A stretch of 32,294 nucleotides of DNA from Sphaeroforma sirkka (GCA_001586965.3 LUCW03000486.1:17501-49794), one strand, 5' to 3'; positions 1-10,666 are shown, numbered from the stretch's first letter. Numbers and translations are program-made. Notes: generated by a model not told the origin, from the sequence alone.

Positions 1-790
1 GTGATTGTATACTATGCAGGTGTGTGTGTGTGTGTTTGTATACTATGTAGGTGTGTGTGTGTGATTGTATACTATGCAGGTGTGTGTGTGTGTGTTTGTA
101 TACTATGCAGGTGTGTGTGTGTGTGATTGTAGACTATGTAGGTGTGTGTGTGTGTGATTGTATACTATGCAGGTGTGTGTGTGTGTGATTGTATACTATG
201 CAGGTGTGTGTGTGTGTGATTGTATACTGTGCAGGTGTGTTTGTGTGTGATTGTATACTATGTAGGTGTGTGTGTGTGTTTGTATACTATGCAGGTGTGA
301 GTGTGTGTGTTTTGTATACTATGTAGGTGTGAGTGTGTGATTGTATACTATGCAGGTGTGTGTGTGTGTGTGTTTGTATACTATGCAGGTGTGTGTGTGT
401 GTGTGATGTGTATACTATGTAGGTGTGAGTGTGTGATTGTATACTATGCAGGTGTGTGTGTGTGTATTATTGTATACTATGCAGGGTGTGTGTGCGTGTG
501 ATTGTATACTATGCAGGTGTGTGTGTGTGATTTATATACTATGCAGGTGTGTGTGTGTGTGATTGTATACTATGCAGGTGTGCGTGTGTGTGATTGTATA
601 CTGTGCAGGTGTGTTTGTGTGTGGTTGTATACTATGTAGGTGTGTGTATGTGTTTGTATACTATGCAGGTGTGAGTGTGTGTGTTTGTATACTATGTAGG
701 TGTGTGTGTGTGATTGTATGCTATGTAGGTGTGTGTGTATGTGATAGTATACTATGGGTGTGTGTATCTGTATTTGTATGTGGTTTTTGA
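1..790. repeat. TG-rich minisatellite with a GTATAC core
   Basis: Around 28-36 nt units recur about two dozen times. Each has a core close to TGTATACTATGCAGG followed by a variable (TG)n stretch and often GTGAT. The core varies (ATGCAG, ATGTAG, GTGCAG) and the TG length differs from unit to unit, which suggests replication slippage plus unequal exchange. Reading frames across it are low-complexity artefacts. It probably lies upstream of, or in an intron of, the clpP-like gene whose exons start at 1399. Confidence 0.9.
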
Positions 791-922
791 GCTTGGGCAT
801 GGTTGTTCGTTGATTGTCTCAATTTCTCCCTGACTGTGTTTGTAAAAGGTTATCTGTGTGTGTGTCGTCGAGTGAGCATGTACGGGTGTACACTGTTGAT
901 CTTAACTTTATGTCTTATATTC

Positions 923-924
<2 letters not shown>

Positions 925-1020
<96 letters not shown>

Positions 1021-1049
1021 ATGTGTGTATGTGTGTGTGTGTGTGTGTA

Positions 1050-1080
<31 letters not shown>

Positions 1081-1091
1081 ACATATGTGAC

Positions 1092-1123
<32 letters not shown>

Positions 1124-1124
1124 A
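925..1124. repeat. (AT)n then (TG)n microsatellite
   Basis: An uninterrupted AT dinucleotide run of over 80 nt (about 925-1008) passes into TG/ATG-rich repeats to about 1080, then a short AT run and a second TG run to 1124. No gene is visible in it. Confidence 0.95.
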
Positions 1125-1398
1125 TTTGTGTATTTATATATTTCATGTATATATATCAAGATTTGTACCCGTACAGCTACTTGTACACCTCTAACGGTTC
1201 CGAGTGTTGGTGTGCCGTTGTGATGATGATTTGTAGATTCGGGTCTACCAGAAAGCATCTCAGATATTTATCCCCAAATCTTGCCCTTTCGAAATGAGAG
1301 GCTTATGGACTGTTTTTTGTGCAGCAGATCAACACATAGTCATCCTGTTGTGCATCGCTCCTCTTACTCACTGTACATTATATTTGTTTTCTATGTAG

Positions 1399-1471
1399 TA
1401 CATCCAAGCTCCCGTGTCCACGGTGTGCATAGGCCAGGCCTGTAGTATGGGATCACTGCTATTGACTGCAG
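1399..1471 (+). CDS. clpP: ClpP-like protease, internal exon with the active-site serine
   Basis: The exon follows a pyrimidine-rich acceptor ending CTATGTAG and ends at AG/GTCACG; it is 73 nt, phase 0 in and phase 1 out. The translation begins YIQAPVST and contains GQACSMG then LLLTAG. This is the ClpP block around the nucleophilic Ser (family form GQAxSMG). ClpP forms the barrel-shaped serine protease of the mitochondrial matrix and works with the unfoldase ClpX. Earlier exons are not seen between here and the left edge and are probably outside the window. The reading frame running on past 1471 is intron sequence. Family assignment is firm; the exact exon ends are inferred from splice consensus. 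Confidence 0.85.
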
Positions 1472-1512
1472 GTCACGTTTTGTTCAAACTGTCTTTATAT
1501 GATATGATGCAA

Positions 1513-1847
1513 TGTTCCTATATGGTATCGAATTTAAATGTTACGTACGCTAGTATAAATGAATCTGACCTATCCGGTATCTCTATTGTGCGTATATATA
1601 CATTTGATGTATTGGCAATTGAGTGGCATCCGATATCCCGTAATATATACTTCCTGTTTGCGTTTTGCCTGGGATTTTTCATGCATGCACCTATTATATC
1701 TATGGTAGAGTTATGTTCCTATATGGTATCAATTTAAATGTTACGTACGCTAGTATAAATGAATCTGACCTATCGGTATCTCTATTGTGCGTATATATAC
1801 ATTTGATGTATTGGCAATTGAGTGGCATCCGATATCCCGTAATATAT
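1513..1847 (+). repeat. Direct duplication of about 135 bp inside the clpP intron
   Basis: Bases 1513-1648 recur at 1714-1847, about 200 nt downstream. I see only two one-base deletions in the second copy (near 1730 and 1771). The near-identity suggests a recent local duplication. No coding or transposon signature is visible. It lies between the two recognisable clpP exons. Confidence 0.9.
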
Positions 1848-2283
1848 CTCTCACTTATGGTTTACCTTGCCATATTTCTAAAATATAAAAGCCCCATCGG
1901 TGGTGGCAGCAAGAGTGGGCAAGTGTCGCTCTGGGAGCATATCACCTTTCTGTACAGTGTCTGTTAATGTCCATCATTCCTTTGTGATATCAAAAACCCC
2001 TCCTGAAGTGCTTAACAGATACTCATTGTCTGAATCATACTCGCGACTATGTGGTGGTAACCTGTTGTTTATATGCATCTTGTTCTATCGAGTGACCGTC
2101 GATCACAAGGCTGGCAAAGTATCAGCTTGATCCAATAGTTCAGCGCTCATTCTATCTGCCTGTGTTGGTTCAGTGTGCAGTGAGTCCTGGTCCTCAACAG
2201 GTCAATGTACTAACCGGTCTACATAAGGGTTGTATTTTGCCTATTGTATACTAAGCTGCACTCTATGATATACTTCTATGCAG

Positions 2284-2426
2284 AGAAATCGCTGGACAGA
2301 GACACGTTCATGTCGGCTCAGGAGGCCAAAGAGTATGGTCTTATTGATGAGATTCTGTACAAGCGCCCACCCAGCGATAAGAAAGCGGACGGCAAGGACG
2401 CATCGGATAAGAAGGACAACGTATAA
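2284..2426 (+). CDS. clpP: ClpP-like protease, C-terminal exon
   Basis: The acceptor is TTCTATGCAG just before 2284. The first two bases complete a codon split in phase 1, which matches the phase left by the exon ending at 1471. The protein reads EKSLDRDTFMSAQEAKEYG then LIDEIL, the last conserved block of ClpP (helix E to the final strand; compare the family pattern xxRDxFMSxxEAxxYGLID). A lysine/aspartate-rich tail of about 20 residues follows and the exon ends in TAA, with TAG next. The missing piece of about 45 residues between the two exons should carry the catalytic His and Asp and is not recognisable in 1472-2283. Confidence 0.88.
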
Positions 2427-3010
2427 TAGCTTTAAGGAATCTTAGTAAACTATTCCAACTCGAATACTAGGCACGGATGCAGATTTATATTATTAAATTT
2501 TGTGGGATTGCTCGGCTATTATCGTAGTGTATGCATGAAGCTGTGATACCAAGGTGCCGGCGTCTATGTGAGACAGATCGAGCAGGATGGGTGAAGTGGC
2601 CTGCATAGCGGTGCCCATTCTATGCGTAAGTAAAGATATGTTTACGGTTGCATATAGAAACAAAAAGTGGTAGGAGATTTTTATTGGCACTTTGAGGTAG
2701 CGATGATATTATATTTGCACTATCTCAAGCTATTTTTAGTGTATTGGTGATTCTGTTCAGGAATATGAACATACTCGTTTATTTGCAGATGCATGCCTAT
2801 AACAATTTATCCCTGTACCTTCATGTTATGCATGATGGAAAGGTATGTATAGCAACACTTTTTGGCTTGCAGGAGGCATGTATATACATCAAGCTTGTAT
2901 CTTATAAGCAGCACATTTATATGTAGTACTTGAAACCGATGTGCAAAAATCGGTTCGCTTGACTGTGCGAGATAAATGTAAACAATGCTATGTAATAAAA
3001 AAGTTAAAAG
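2427..3010. other. Intergenic, no gene seen
   Basis: The 3' flank of the clpP-like gene is AT-rich, with only short chance ORFs. AATAAA occurs at about 2993-2998, too far downstream to be assigned confidently to clpP. A T-run serving the tRNA gene on the minus strand lies just left of 3010. Confidence 0.5.
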
Positions 3011-3084
3011 TTCTCCATACCAGGCTCGAACTGGTGACTTCGGACTTATTAGGTCCGCACTCTAACCAACTGAGTTAACAGAGT
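3011..3084 (-). tRNA. tRNA-Ile (anticodon AAT)
   Basis: The minus strand folds as a 74-nt cloverleaf without an intron. The D-arm is ACTC-AGTTGGTTA-GAGT; the anticodon stem CGGAC/GTCCG encloses CTAATAA, giving anticodon AAT; the T-arm is ACCAG-TTCGAGC-CTGGT. Boxes A and B are close to consensus. A run of six T follows about 15 nt downstream (Pol III terminator). The acceptor stem pairs at 6 of 7 positions, two of them G-T, with an A-A mismatch at 1-72. The gene may therefore be slightly decayed, although the rest is canonical. Confidence 0.85.
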
Positions 3085-4078
3085 TAAAACTATGTTTTTG
3101 TCGCAGTATCAATTTTCAATTTATATTTTTCGGCGAAGAAATGATATGAATATTGTTCTGTCGTATAGTTCATGAAATAGATAAAAATACAGTTGTATTT
3201 TGTAGTAGACCGTATACGTATATAGTTTGCTATCAATTAACCAAATTTTATCCGTCACATCTACTGACTAGTGTACAAAAGGTTCAGACATTGTCCGGCA
3301 GTCTACGCGATTAGCTACACCATGGTCCTTATTCATACACAAGAGTGTTTATCCATGTGTTTGTCTGTCCTAAACTAAATATCAGTCCTTTTCTCCTATC
3401 GGCCGGTGCAAGGCATTCGGTCCTCAATGTCCAGGTTCTGGTGCATACTATTACTGTTACAGTGCTACTACAACCACCCCCACCCCCCACCGTCCATGGA
3501 GATAACTATAGAGGACCGGGAATGGTCCTTGTATTGACAGAAGCGAGCAGTAAATTCCACACACACAAAAATATATATATATATATATATATATATGATC
3601 AAAACTGCCCTCTGATCGCTATAGTAAGACCAGGATTACACCCAATCGAACCAAGGGTTTGTCATTTATTTTGGTAAAGTTTGCCGGCACATTTGAAATC
3701 TCGAGATTGATAAATGTGTCTCCCAAACCAAGTATCAAATTTTCAAGACCAGACCAACATTTTATTAGTCGATATTACGTGTGTCATACAGACTCAATGG
3801 ATGGGTGCACTATACGTTTATATGGTTGGCTAGGATATCTATATGTGTTTTCGTCAACCGCTCTTGGCCGTAAGGAGGCTGCGTGTGTGTTGTAAGCATC
3901 CCTCCGATGGCAACACGGGGTCGTACGATATAGTCGAATGTAGAAGAATATACATATGCATGATATTGATGAATCAGGAGACGAAAACACAACAATGTAC
4001 ACATGCCACAGCTCGTGTAGTACTGCTCAGTATTGTCTAACTTCGAAATTGTGTCAAGATTGCGCTGTTGGACCGAGA
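3085..4078. other. Intergenic with an (AT)n run
   Basis: No ORF here resembles a protein family. A dinucleotide (AT)n tract lies at about 3570-3596, and a short C/A-rich patch lies near 3470-3492. The longest ORF (3345-3677, plus) reads through the microsatellite and is not supported. Confidence 0.5.
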
Positions 4079-5489
4079 TTAACGCTCATCAAACAAAGGA
4101 TTCCCGTGGCGAATAGACAGTTGCACGATAATTGCAACGGCCGTGAAACATCTTGAATACTTCAACCTGGAAGAGCGGAATGTGTTCTTACGTACTTGGA
4201 AACTGCACAGTCTGGCGTCAGCTGCTTCGTTTCGGGCTCTCCAGCGCCTCATCATCACGTTGATTGTGGCATTCTCAGCGGTGGCTTCTAGGGGCGTAAG
4301 GAAGCATTCAAAACCATCTTCATATCCCTTATTTGCAACAAACTTCTCACTAGCGTCAAGTAAATGCAGGCACACTCGTGATAGAGTGATGTCTGCTGTC
4401 CCCGCCTCTACTCCCCCATTGACAAAGCAAATATCACCAGTACGGATTGAAATTACCAATTCGTATCCATAGGCGACATGTCTCGTTTTATGAGACACCA
4501 GGGATGCTTGAAACGGATGAGCTTCGGTAACATTGCAATTGATCCCGTCAACCGTAGCGAAAGTATTCATCATGTCACCGGGCCATAGATATGCCTTCCT
4601 ATTTTCCCAGACGATATGTATTCGATGTGTTTGAACGCATGCAACGGTTACAACAGCGTTCTATAAGTTTATAGATTTGTACATGAAGCTTGCCTCCTAT
4701 GTGCACCTAGAAATTTGCATGCTGGTATCCTGAAAATCATCGGCTAAAATGATGAAATGTAATAATGTAAAAACCATATAGTAGCATGATAAGGTTTACA
4801 CGAACCTATTCGTTAATACACCCTTTTCCATGCATTTTGCGTGTAGTTTTAACATACATCGATTTGAGGTGTAAATATCCAATGGTAGGATAAAAAACTC
4901 ACGTATTGCAACTCGCAAGAAGACTTAATAGATTGAATCTTGTCAACCGAACTTATTTGAGTTGTGCATGCTGTCGTATACACGAACATGATAATATCGA
5001 ATTTTAATATCGATTGGTCCTCCGTACAACACGTAAATATTAGTGGGCGCCATGCAGATTAATCTCTGATATATGTCACAACAATTGTCCATTGCAGAAA
5101 TTCAACTAAATCATTACATATGGATCGTCGGTGTATATCATTTCGCACACATTTATAAAATCTTAACACTCACATACTATTCCGGTCAGCTCGGTAATCT
5201 GCTCGGTGACGTACCAGTGCCATTCATTATAAGTCTTTGTGGCTACCCCGAAGATTACTGCCCCAACATCGTCCTTTGGGTAGCATGCTAACAAGTGCAT
5301 AGCCATCAACAAATGTGTTGATGTGGCTCGTGTGTTAAGTCGTTTTGTCAGCTTGTTGCATATGATTGTGACTACAAGTGCAGAGGCGCCAAACATTGCC
5401 TTGAACGTTCTACTAAATGGACGATCATTGACACTTCTACAATTTATGTAGCTGAGATCTGTTTGTTGAATGATGGCCACAGACATCAT
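4079..5489 (-). CDS. DDE-superfamily transposase-like gene, two exons
   Basis: Exon 1 is 5489-5178 (104 codons) and ends at ATA/GTATGTGAGT, a consensus donor. Exon 2 is 4660-4079, after an acceptor ending TTATAG. Both junctions are phase 0, so the frame stays open for 297 residues. Exon 1 resembles the N-terminal part of DDE_Tnp4-like (Harbinger-type) transposases: FKAMFGAS, HLLMAMHLLACYP, then KTYNEWHWYV. Exon 2 has IVWENR, VDG (Asp142), GYELVISIRTGDICFVNGG, TADIT (Asp194), ANKGY, RARNEA and a terminal AVAIIVQLSI...GNPLF. The third acidic position normally before K/xGY appears to be Asn214, so catalysis may be lost. The 517-nt intron and open frame fit a host-retained gene or a recently inserted copy. 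No terminal inverted repeats were found. Family match is by motif memory, not a search. Confidence 0.7.
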
Positions 5490-6086
5490 AGTTCAAATAG
5501 AAAGGTAGATAACGTAAGAAACAGTCATAGGATGTGTGTACACAATTCTATTCTTTGAAGAAAATGTGTTACATGCAGCGCTTACAAAGCTATTTATCTG
5601 AAGATACATGGGTCTTGAGGGATTGATGCAATGAGGTTTCAGGTTTGGTCGAATTTGGATTGAATAAATTGATGACACACAACTGTTGTCATCTCAAATT
5701 TTATTGGTACAAACTACCGCACCCCAATCGCTATTTTAAAAAAATAGTCAGCAGTCGATATTCAACTGATTTCTGTGATAGGCCGCTGTGAGTCTATCCT
5801 ACAGTATTAAGGGTAAATATTCATAGTTGTGGAACACGCAATATCGAACGCATACACTTGTGTGCACGTTGTCGCTGGATACCTATTCAGCTAAACTCTT
5901 CGGTCGTCACCAATCGGGTATTTAAGTAGTGTTCCGTTATCATCTACCAATCACACACTCGCCGCACTGCCCTACTTGTGCGTCGAAGTTAAATATTGCA
6001 TAATCGTGAAGGTTGTCATATTTTGTTGATACACGCATTCTGATCCTCTAAATATCGAGAATACTCAACATATTGATATTAGGATT
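5490..6086. other. Intergenic; possible promoter for the gene region at 6087
   Basis: No coding signal. CCAAT pentamers occur near 5909 and 5948, and a TATTTAAG element near 5919, about 165 nt before the ATG at 6087. Promoter assignment is a guess. Confidence 0.3.
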
Positions 6087-6852
6087 ATGGCACGGAAGGC
6101 TACTAAGCCGCTTCCCAATCAATCAACGAGAGGTCGCTTGGAACGAAAGGGTCTTCAAGATAAGATATTCAGGAGGTCCAAGAGGCACCAACTGACAAGG
6201 ACACCGATGATGATGACCACAACACATCGCTTCAAAAGAAAGAGAGACCAGCAGCATCCTGAAAATCATGTAAAACCATGCAACAACCCGCCATTGATAT
6301 GAAATTAGCAAAGGATTTATCAGCCAAACAAGGGGCTAAAGTGCGCACGTGCCTCAAGAACGCAAAGTTTGCTCTGAAGTATAGGCTAGTGGAGACCACA
6401 TATCCGGCTACGAAGTATAGGATGGTGGCATTATGAATATAGTTTATGGCCACAAAGACAACTGTGGATGGTTTTAGCCCTCTGGAGTACGGCCGCAGCG
6501 GAACGTCTTTTACTTTTACACACATGATCCCCTCCGTATTCATAGAGCTGAAAGAATACGTCGCGCGGGAAGATACGCCAAGAAATGAGGTGAAAGCTGC
6601 CTTTAAGGCACCTCACGCTCGTAAATGCAAAACTACACCACGAAAGTTTGAGAGGTCCAGAGTCCCGTGCGAGCTAGAATGGAGATTCAGTTGCCCTTCA
6701 AAGTAATCACTTTACGGAAGTATGTAGACATAAAGAACCATTCGAACACTGAAAAAGAGCAAATCGGCCTGATTTTCACCTTCATGGAAGATGCAGTGGA
6801 GAAGGTGGACCAGGCCGATAGGCTCAAGTCAACTCTCACCCGGCAGCAATGA
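6087..6852 (+). pseudogene. Unrecognised, broken or spliced coding region
   Basis: I do not recognise this protein. Three plus-strand frames look protein-like in succession. The first is a basic start (MARKATKP). After a frame change near 6165 comes an acidic stretch (DKDTDDDD), one TGA near 6262, and DLSAKQGAKVRTCLKNAKF. A later open frame, 6446-6706, contains SVFIELKEYVAREDTPRNE, and 6667-6852 ends in an Asp/Glu/Lys-rich helix-like segment (FTFMEDAVEKVDQ). AATAAA lies at about 6990. Either several short introns separate these pieces or it is a decayed gene. No transposon or enzyme motif is seen. Confidence 0.3.
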
Positions 6853-6994
6853 TTTGATGAGTGAGGAACCCGGGCCTGAACAGAGGAGACTCAGTATGTA
6901 TACATATACCACGATATGTGAAGGATGCTATGATTATATAGTGAGACATTGTACCTACTGCATATTATTTTATCACATACATTCAGTCAAATAA

Positions 6995-7633
6995 AAACTC
7001 AACTCCAACTTTCAATATTAAGGTGTTCAAAATTATCACGTGCATCACTATTTCGTCGCGTGTGTGCAAATATATTCATCATAAAGGTACACCCTTGAGT
7101 GAATACATACCATAACACAATATGTAGTATATATTTTAATATTGAGAACGATTTTCACATCGGCGACGTCAACTAAACACTGACCTAGTGCGTGTGCACA
7201 AAGGTAAATAGAATTTTTTAGAAAGATATCAAATTAATTTTAGTTCAACGGTAGAAACAAATTGTACTTGTGGGCATAACTGCAGTTTACCGGATACCAT
7301 GTACGTTGCAGGTCAGTACAAAAATTTGTGTGTTTTCTGAACATCATTGAGCAAGTGGTCGATCTGCATAGCCCCGTTGTGCATACCCAACTAGCTTATA
7401 TGGGAAATAACGTAACGTGGATGACCATATGGAAGAATGTAAGGCCAATGTGAGTGTTTTGCTGCTCTACAACACGTCCATACATCGATAGGACTGATTT
7501 GAATGATTATGAATACACAGTGTTGTAACATTCGTACTTACGTATGTGTGTGTGTGTGTGTGTGAAACCAACATTGTGATAGTGGATATCAATCCGTGCG
7601 TAAATATTCATATGCGTGTCGATTATCCTCGGA
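6995..7633. other. Intergenic, no gene seen
   Basis: AT-rich sequence with a short (TG)n run at about 7542-7564 and no supported ORF. Confidence 0.5.
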
Positions 7634-7640
7634 TATAAAA
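7634..7640 (+). promoter_or_regulatory. Candidate TATA box
   Basis: TATAAAA lies 50 nt upstream of the ATG at 7690, a spacing that would give a short 5' leader. The match is perfect but the motif is common in AT-rich DNA. Confidence 0.3.
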
Positions 7641-7689
7641 TTGGAAGAGCAGGGACTAAAACGGCGACAGTTACAACAATTCAGTCAAA

Positions 7690-8100
7690 ATGTATGCATG
7701 GGCTTTATACATACATGCGCACACGCACATTAAAGAAATATTTGACTTTCTTTCACGAAAGTTTTTGAAAACACACCTTTGGATACGACTGCCCATAGTA
7801 CCTCAAGGTTTTTTAAGGTTCATCATTGTTGCGGAAGCCGAAGTAAGATCATCCGTGACGAGTCACGCCAGTCGTGCCCTTAGTTGCCATATACAGAGTG
7901 ATTTTGTGGACCGTGGAGAGCAGTATGACCCAAAACCCGCCGTGATGGTATCCTTTAGAGCCCTATTGACAAGTTTATCGCAGCTAAAGTTGGTATATGT
8001 GCCGCACGTGCGATCTATTAAACACTCAAAACACGGAAAAATGCCGTTTTACGGGGACTTGCCCATATATCTACCTTATATACGAAGAATCCAAGCGTAA
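7690..8100 (+). CDS. Hypothetical protein, 136 aa
   Basis: A single uninterrupted frame runs from ATG to TAA, preceded by a TATA-like box. The protein is basic and mixed in composition. It starts MYAWALYIHAHTHIKEIF, has a Leu/Ile/Phe-rich segment at about residues 30-48, and ends in PIYLPYIRRIQA. No known motif, signal peptide or repeat is evident. It could be an orphan gene, an exon, or a chance ORF; the presence of a nearby promoter-like element is the only support beyond length. Confidence 0.3.
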   Translation: MYAWALYIHAHTHIKEIFDFLSRKFLKTHLWIRLPIVPQGFLRFIIVAEAEVRSSVTSHASRALSCHIQSDFVDRGEQYDPKPAVMVSFRALLTSLSQLKLVYVPHVRSIKHSKHGKMPFYGDLPIYLPYIRRIQA

Positions 8101-9308
8101 GCTCGACATTTTGCTCAAGCAGGATTGAAATGTAAGGTGTTTAGTTGAAGTCTACGGTGGCTTTTACGCTGGAAATGTATATTTCGCTGTATTTAACACT
8201 GAAACAATCACCACCCCAAGGCACGTTTTGGCGTGTTTTGGCGTGTTTTGGCGCGCTTCGCAAATACGCACGCCTCGAGCTTTATGTACAAGTGCCACAA
8301 CCAAAGCACGACTGGTTTAGTGGGCATGATTTGTAACACTTTCCACACCAATATGCTATGATTGATAAATAAATTGATCAGTTAATAAATCTACACATGG
8401 GCACGCCTGCACAAACTAGCCCAAAACTGGGAACAGAACGTGATACATTTTAGTGTACGTGATGTTACTGCTTTATGTTTGATTATCTAAAACCCCAAAA
8501 CCCTCTAGCAACTCATATCGACATTTTTCGTACAGAAAGGCATGTTTATTTTGCTCGTAGCTGATAAATGTGTGTATTTACCGCTTCATGATAGGCATGG
8601 TCATGCAAGGTTAAACATTTAAATATTTATAGCCAATAAAGCAAGCATGAGATTATATGAAGCATAGTGCTAAAATAGCTCTCTACCACAGTATGCACAC
8701 GTGTATATATTTACACTACGACTTGTACACTAAAACTCGTATCTACCAGTCTAGGTGTATACACATTAATTCGCTCCAAAAATGAAGCCCCGGATACTAT
8801 GAATACATATAGCAACATGCATTTATATACGGGACTGCGATATCAACTGAATTCAAACTTAATCAGCAATGCATGTAGTGAGTCGCGCTTTAGTTCCATA
8901 GATAGGTGAGAAAGAAACCGTAGTGCTGCGTGGTCAGCTTATATTCATTGGAATACAACGGGTAGCACCGCAATGCTTGCTATATGCGGTGGTAGGCTTT
9001 CAATATTGTATGTGTTTTTGTGTTATTTACGTCAGCGTGGATAACGATTAGCAATCTCATGAGATCGACACCCGCATCAAAGTGACGCACACCTTCTGAG
9101 CAAAGCAGAGGTCAAATAAGATATACCTTCATATTACAAAAATCTATTACCGAAAACAGGAACTCAAACAATCTATTGTGTCTTGGTTTATTTACCAGAG
9201 CTCTTGCTTGCTTACATCCGCGAGAAATAGAGGGAAGGCAGAGTACGCTTCATGAATCATGTCACAGAAACTTTGAGTTTTTCTCCCCATTGCTGCTTGA
9301 GGGGATGA
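8101..9308. other. Intergenic with a small 10-bp tandem repeat
   Basis: AT-rich with no recognisable gene. At 8225-8254 the decamer GTTTTGGCGT occurs three times in tandem (last copy ends in C). Short ORFs at 8145-8336 and 9176-9418 have no support. Confidence 0.5.
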
Positions 9309-9647
9309 TTACCTTAGAGTCCAGAAAACGGCATAAACAACTCCAGCCTTCTTCATTTCCTGAGTCATATAGTGTTCCGGGCGTGTATACACAGCAAAAG
9401 GGAGCTCAACCTTCATAGAGCACCAAATCGGGGCATCCAACGCCAAAGAATTCCGCGCAATCTCATTATCCACATAAACACGAGCGTGAATTTTTTTGCT
9501 CCAGGCTTCGTTAACATCATTTGCAGGTCGATGGGAAGTCATATTGGCCCACTCATTGTCTGTTTTGTACTCTATAGTGGTTCGTCTGTGTCTTGGTTGA
9601 AATTGTATAGCTCTGAAGTTTTGCATCGACATTCCCCATGGTACCAT
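9309..9647 (-). CDS. Hypothetical protein or exon, 112 aa
   Basis: Open frame on the minus strand beginning MVPWGMSMQNFRAIQF and ending GVVYAVFWTLR. The middle reads KTDNEWANMTSHRPANDVNE and DNEIARNSLALDAPIW. Composition is balanced and protein-like, but I do not recognise a family. A plus-strand ORF (9372-9662) overlaps most of it and is less convincing. It may be an exon of a longer minus-strand gene. Confidence 0.3.
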   Translation of the reverse strand: MVPWGMSMQNFRAIQFQPRHRRTTIEYKTDNEWANMTSHRPANDVNEAWSKKIHARVYVDNEIARNSLALDAPIWCSMKVELPFAVYTRPEHYMTQEMKKAGVVYAVFWTLR

Positions 9648-9711
9648 AATGGTGAGTACTAGATCGCGACAGCCGGTTCTAGGATTGTGAAAGACATTTG
9701 ACGATTTGCGA

Positions 9712-10189
9712 GATCGCTGTGAAAAGGCGAAGGCTTCTCATTTCATCCTCGCTTTTGCCATCACCAGCATCGTCGAATCCGCTACAAACTAGATTTAGTG
9801 ATTTCGTGTCCGATTTGTCTTCGGCCATGGTGGAAAGATGTCTCCTGACCTCGTTTCCACTCTTGATCGCTGAGAATTAAAGGAATATAAATAATTAGTG
9901 ATTTGTGTGCATGAGTACACTGTTGCAGGTGCAGACTACAACACCCAAAAGATCGCTGTGAGAAAGCGAAGGCTTCTCGTTTCATCCTCGCTTTCGCCAT
10001 CACCAGCGTTGTCGAACCCGCTACGAACTAGAGTAAGTGATTTCGTGTCCGATTTGTCCTCGGCCATGGTGGCAAGAAGTCTCCTGACCTCGTTTCCACT
10101 CTTGATCGCTGAGAATTAATGGAAAAAAAAAATCGCGATTTTGTGTGCATGAGTACGCCGTTGCAGGTTCAGACTACAACATCTAAATG
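9712..10189. repeat. Tandem duplication, two units of about 239 bp
   Basis: Bases 9712-9950 are repeated at about 9951-10189 with scattered substitutions and an A-run difference. Each unit contains, on the minus strand, an ATG in a strong Kozak-like context (CCACCATGGCC) opening a short acidic frame MAEDKSDTKSL. These are 9828-9679 (49 aa) and 10067-9936 (43 aa). The plus strand is also open across each unit (ending LTSFPLLIAEN). Most differences between units would change amino acids on either strand, so coding function is doubtful. Confidence 0.8.
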
Positions 10190-10666
10190 CAAACTTTTTC
10201 GTACTGATAGCCTGCGCCCACCCTACAAGATATAATCACACGCCTGAATCTGTACCAACTTATTTTAAGACATATAGAATGCCATGTGAGAAGTCTACGT
10301 TGATTCTCTATAAAACGATGTTGTACATTTTGGGTACTCGGTAAGAGAAACAGAATTGATGCCGATGTTAGTCGGAAGAACTAATCATACAACCCAAACA
10401 TGCTTACATACTCAAGTGCATCCTTACGGAGTCATAACGTTAGTTGCGCGCGAGCGAAAATTAAAGAGCCAACCAATGAATTGAAGTATCATAAATTGGG
10501 ACAAGTATATGGACCTGATTTGTTGCAGTAAATACCATACAAACATATTGTAGAGTATGGAGAGTAGCTGAAAGGTACACAATAAGGATACAATAGCCTC
10601 TTCTCAAGTACGATTACCCAAGTACGATTATCTCAGCTAGGAAAAGTCTCTAGTCTGAGAGAACCG
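10190..10666. other. Left flank of the retroelement array, no gene seen
   Basis: No supported ORF. A 12-nt direct repeat (CAAGTACGATTA) occurs twice at about 10605-10632. The large tandem unit begins at 10667, after a single shared G at 10666. Confidence 0.5.

Noticed and set aside
1..790. CRISPR array
   Set aside because: Units have no unique spacers of constant length; this is a minisatellite in a eukaryotic genome.
301..1297. ORFs of 60-126 codons through the TG/AT repeats on both strands
   Set aside because: They translate dinucleotide and minisatellite repeats and carry no protein signal.
1900..1960. PIGGGSKSGQ as the missing clpP His exon
   Set aside because: It vaguely resembles the QPxGGxxGQ part but has no His, no Asp and no fitting splice sites or flanking ClpP residues.
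3345..3677. 110-codon plus-strand ORF
   Set aside because: It crosses an (AT)n run giving YIYIYIYIY and has no recognisable domain or splice context.
4143..4472. 109-codon plus-strand ORF
   Set aside because: It is the antisense shadow of exon 2 of the transposase-like gene, whose motifs are on the minus strand.
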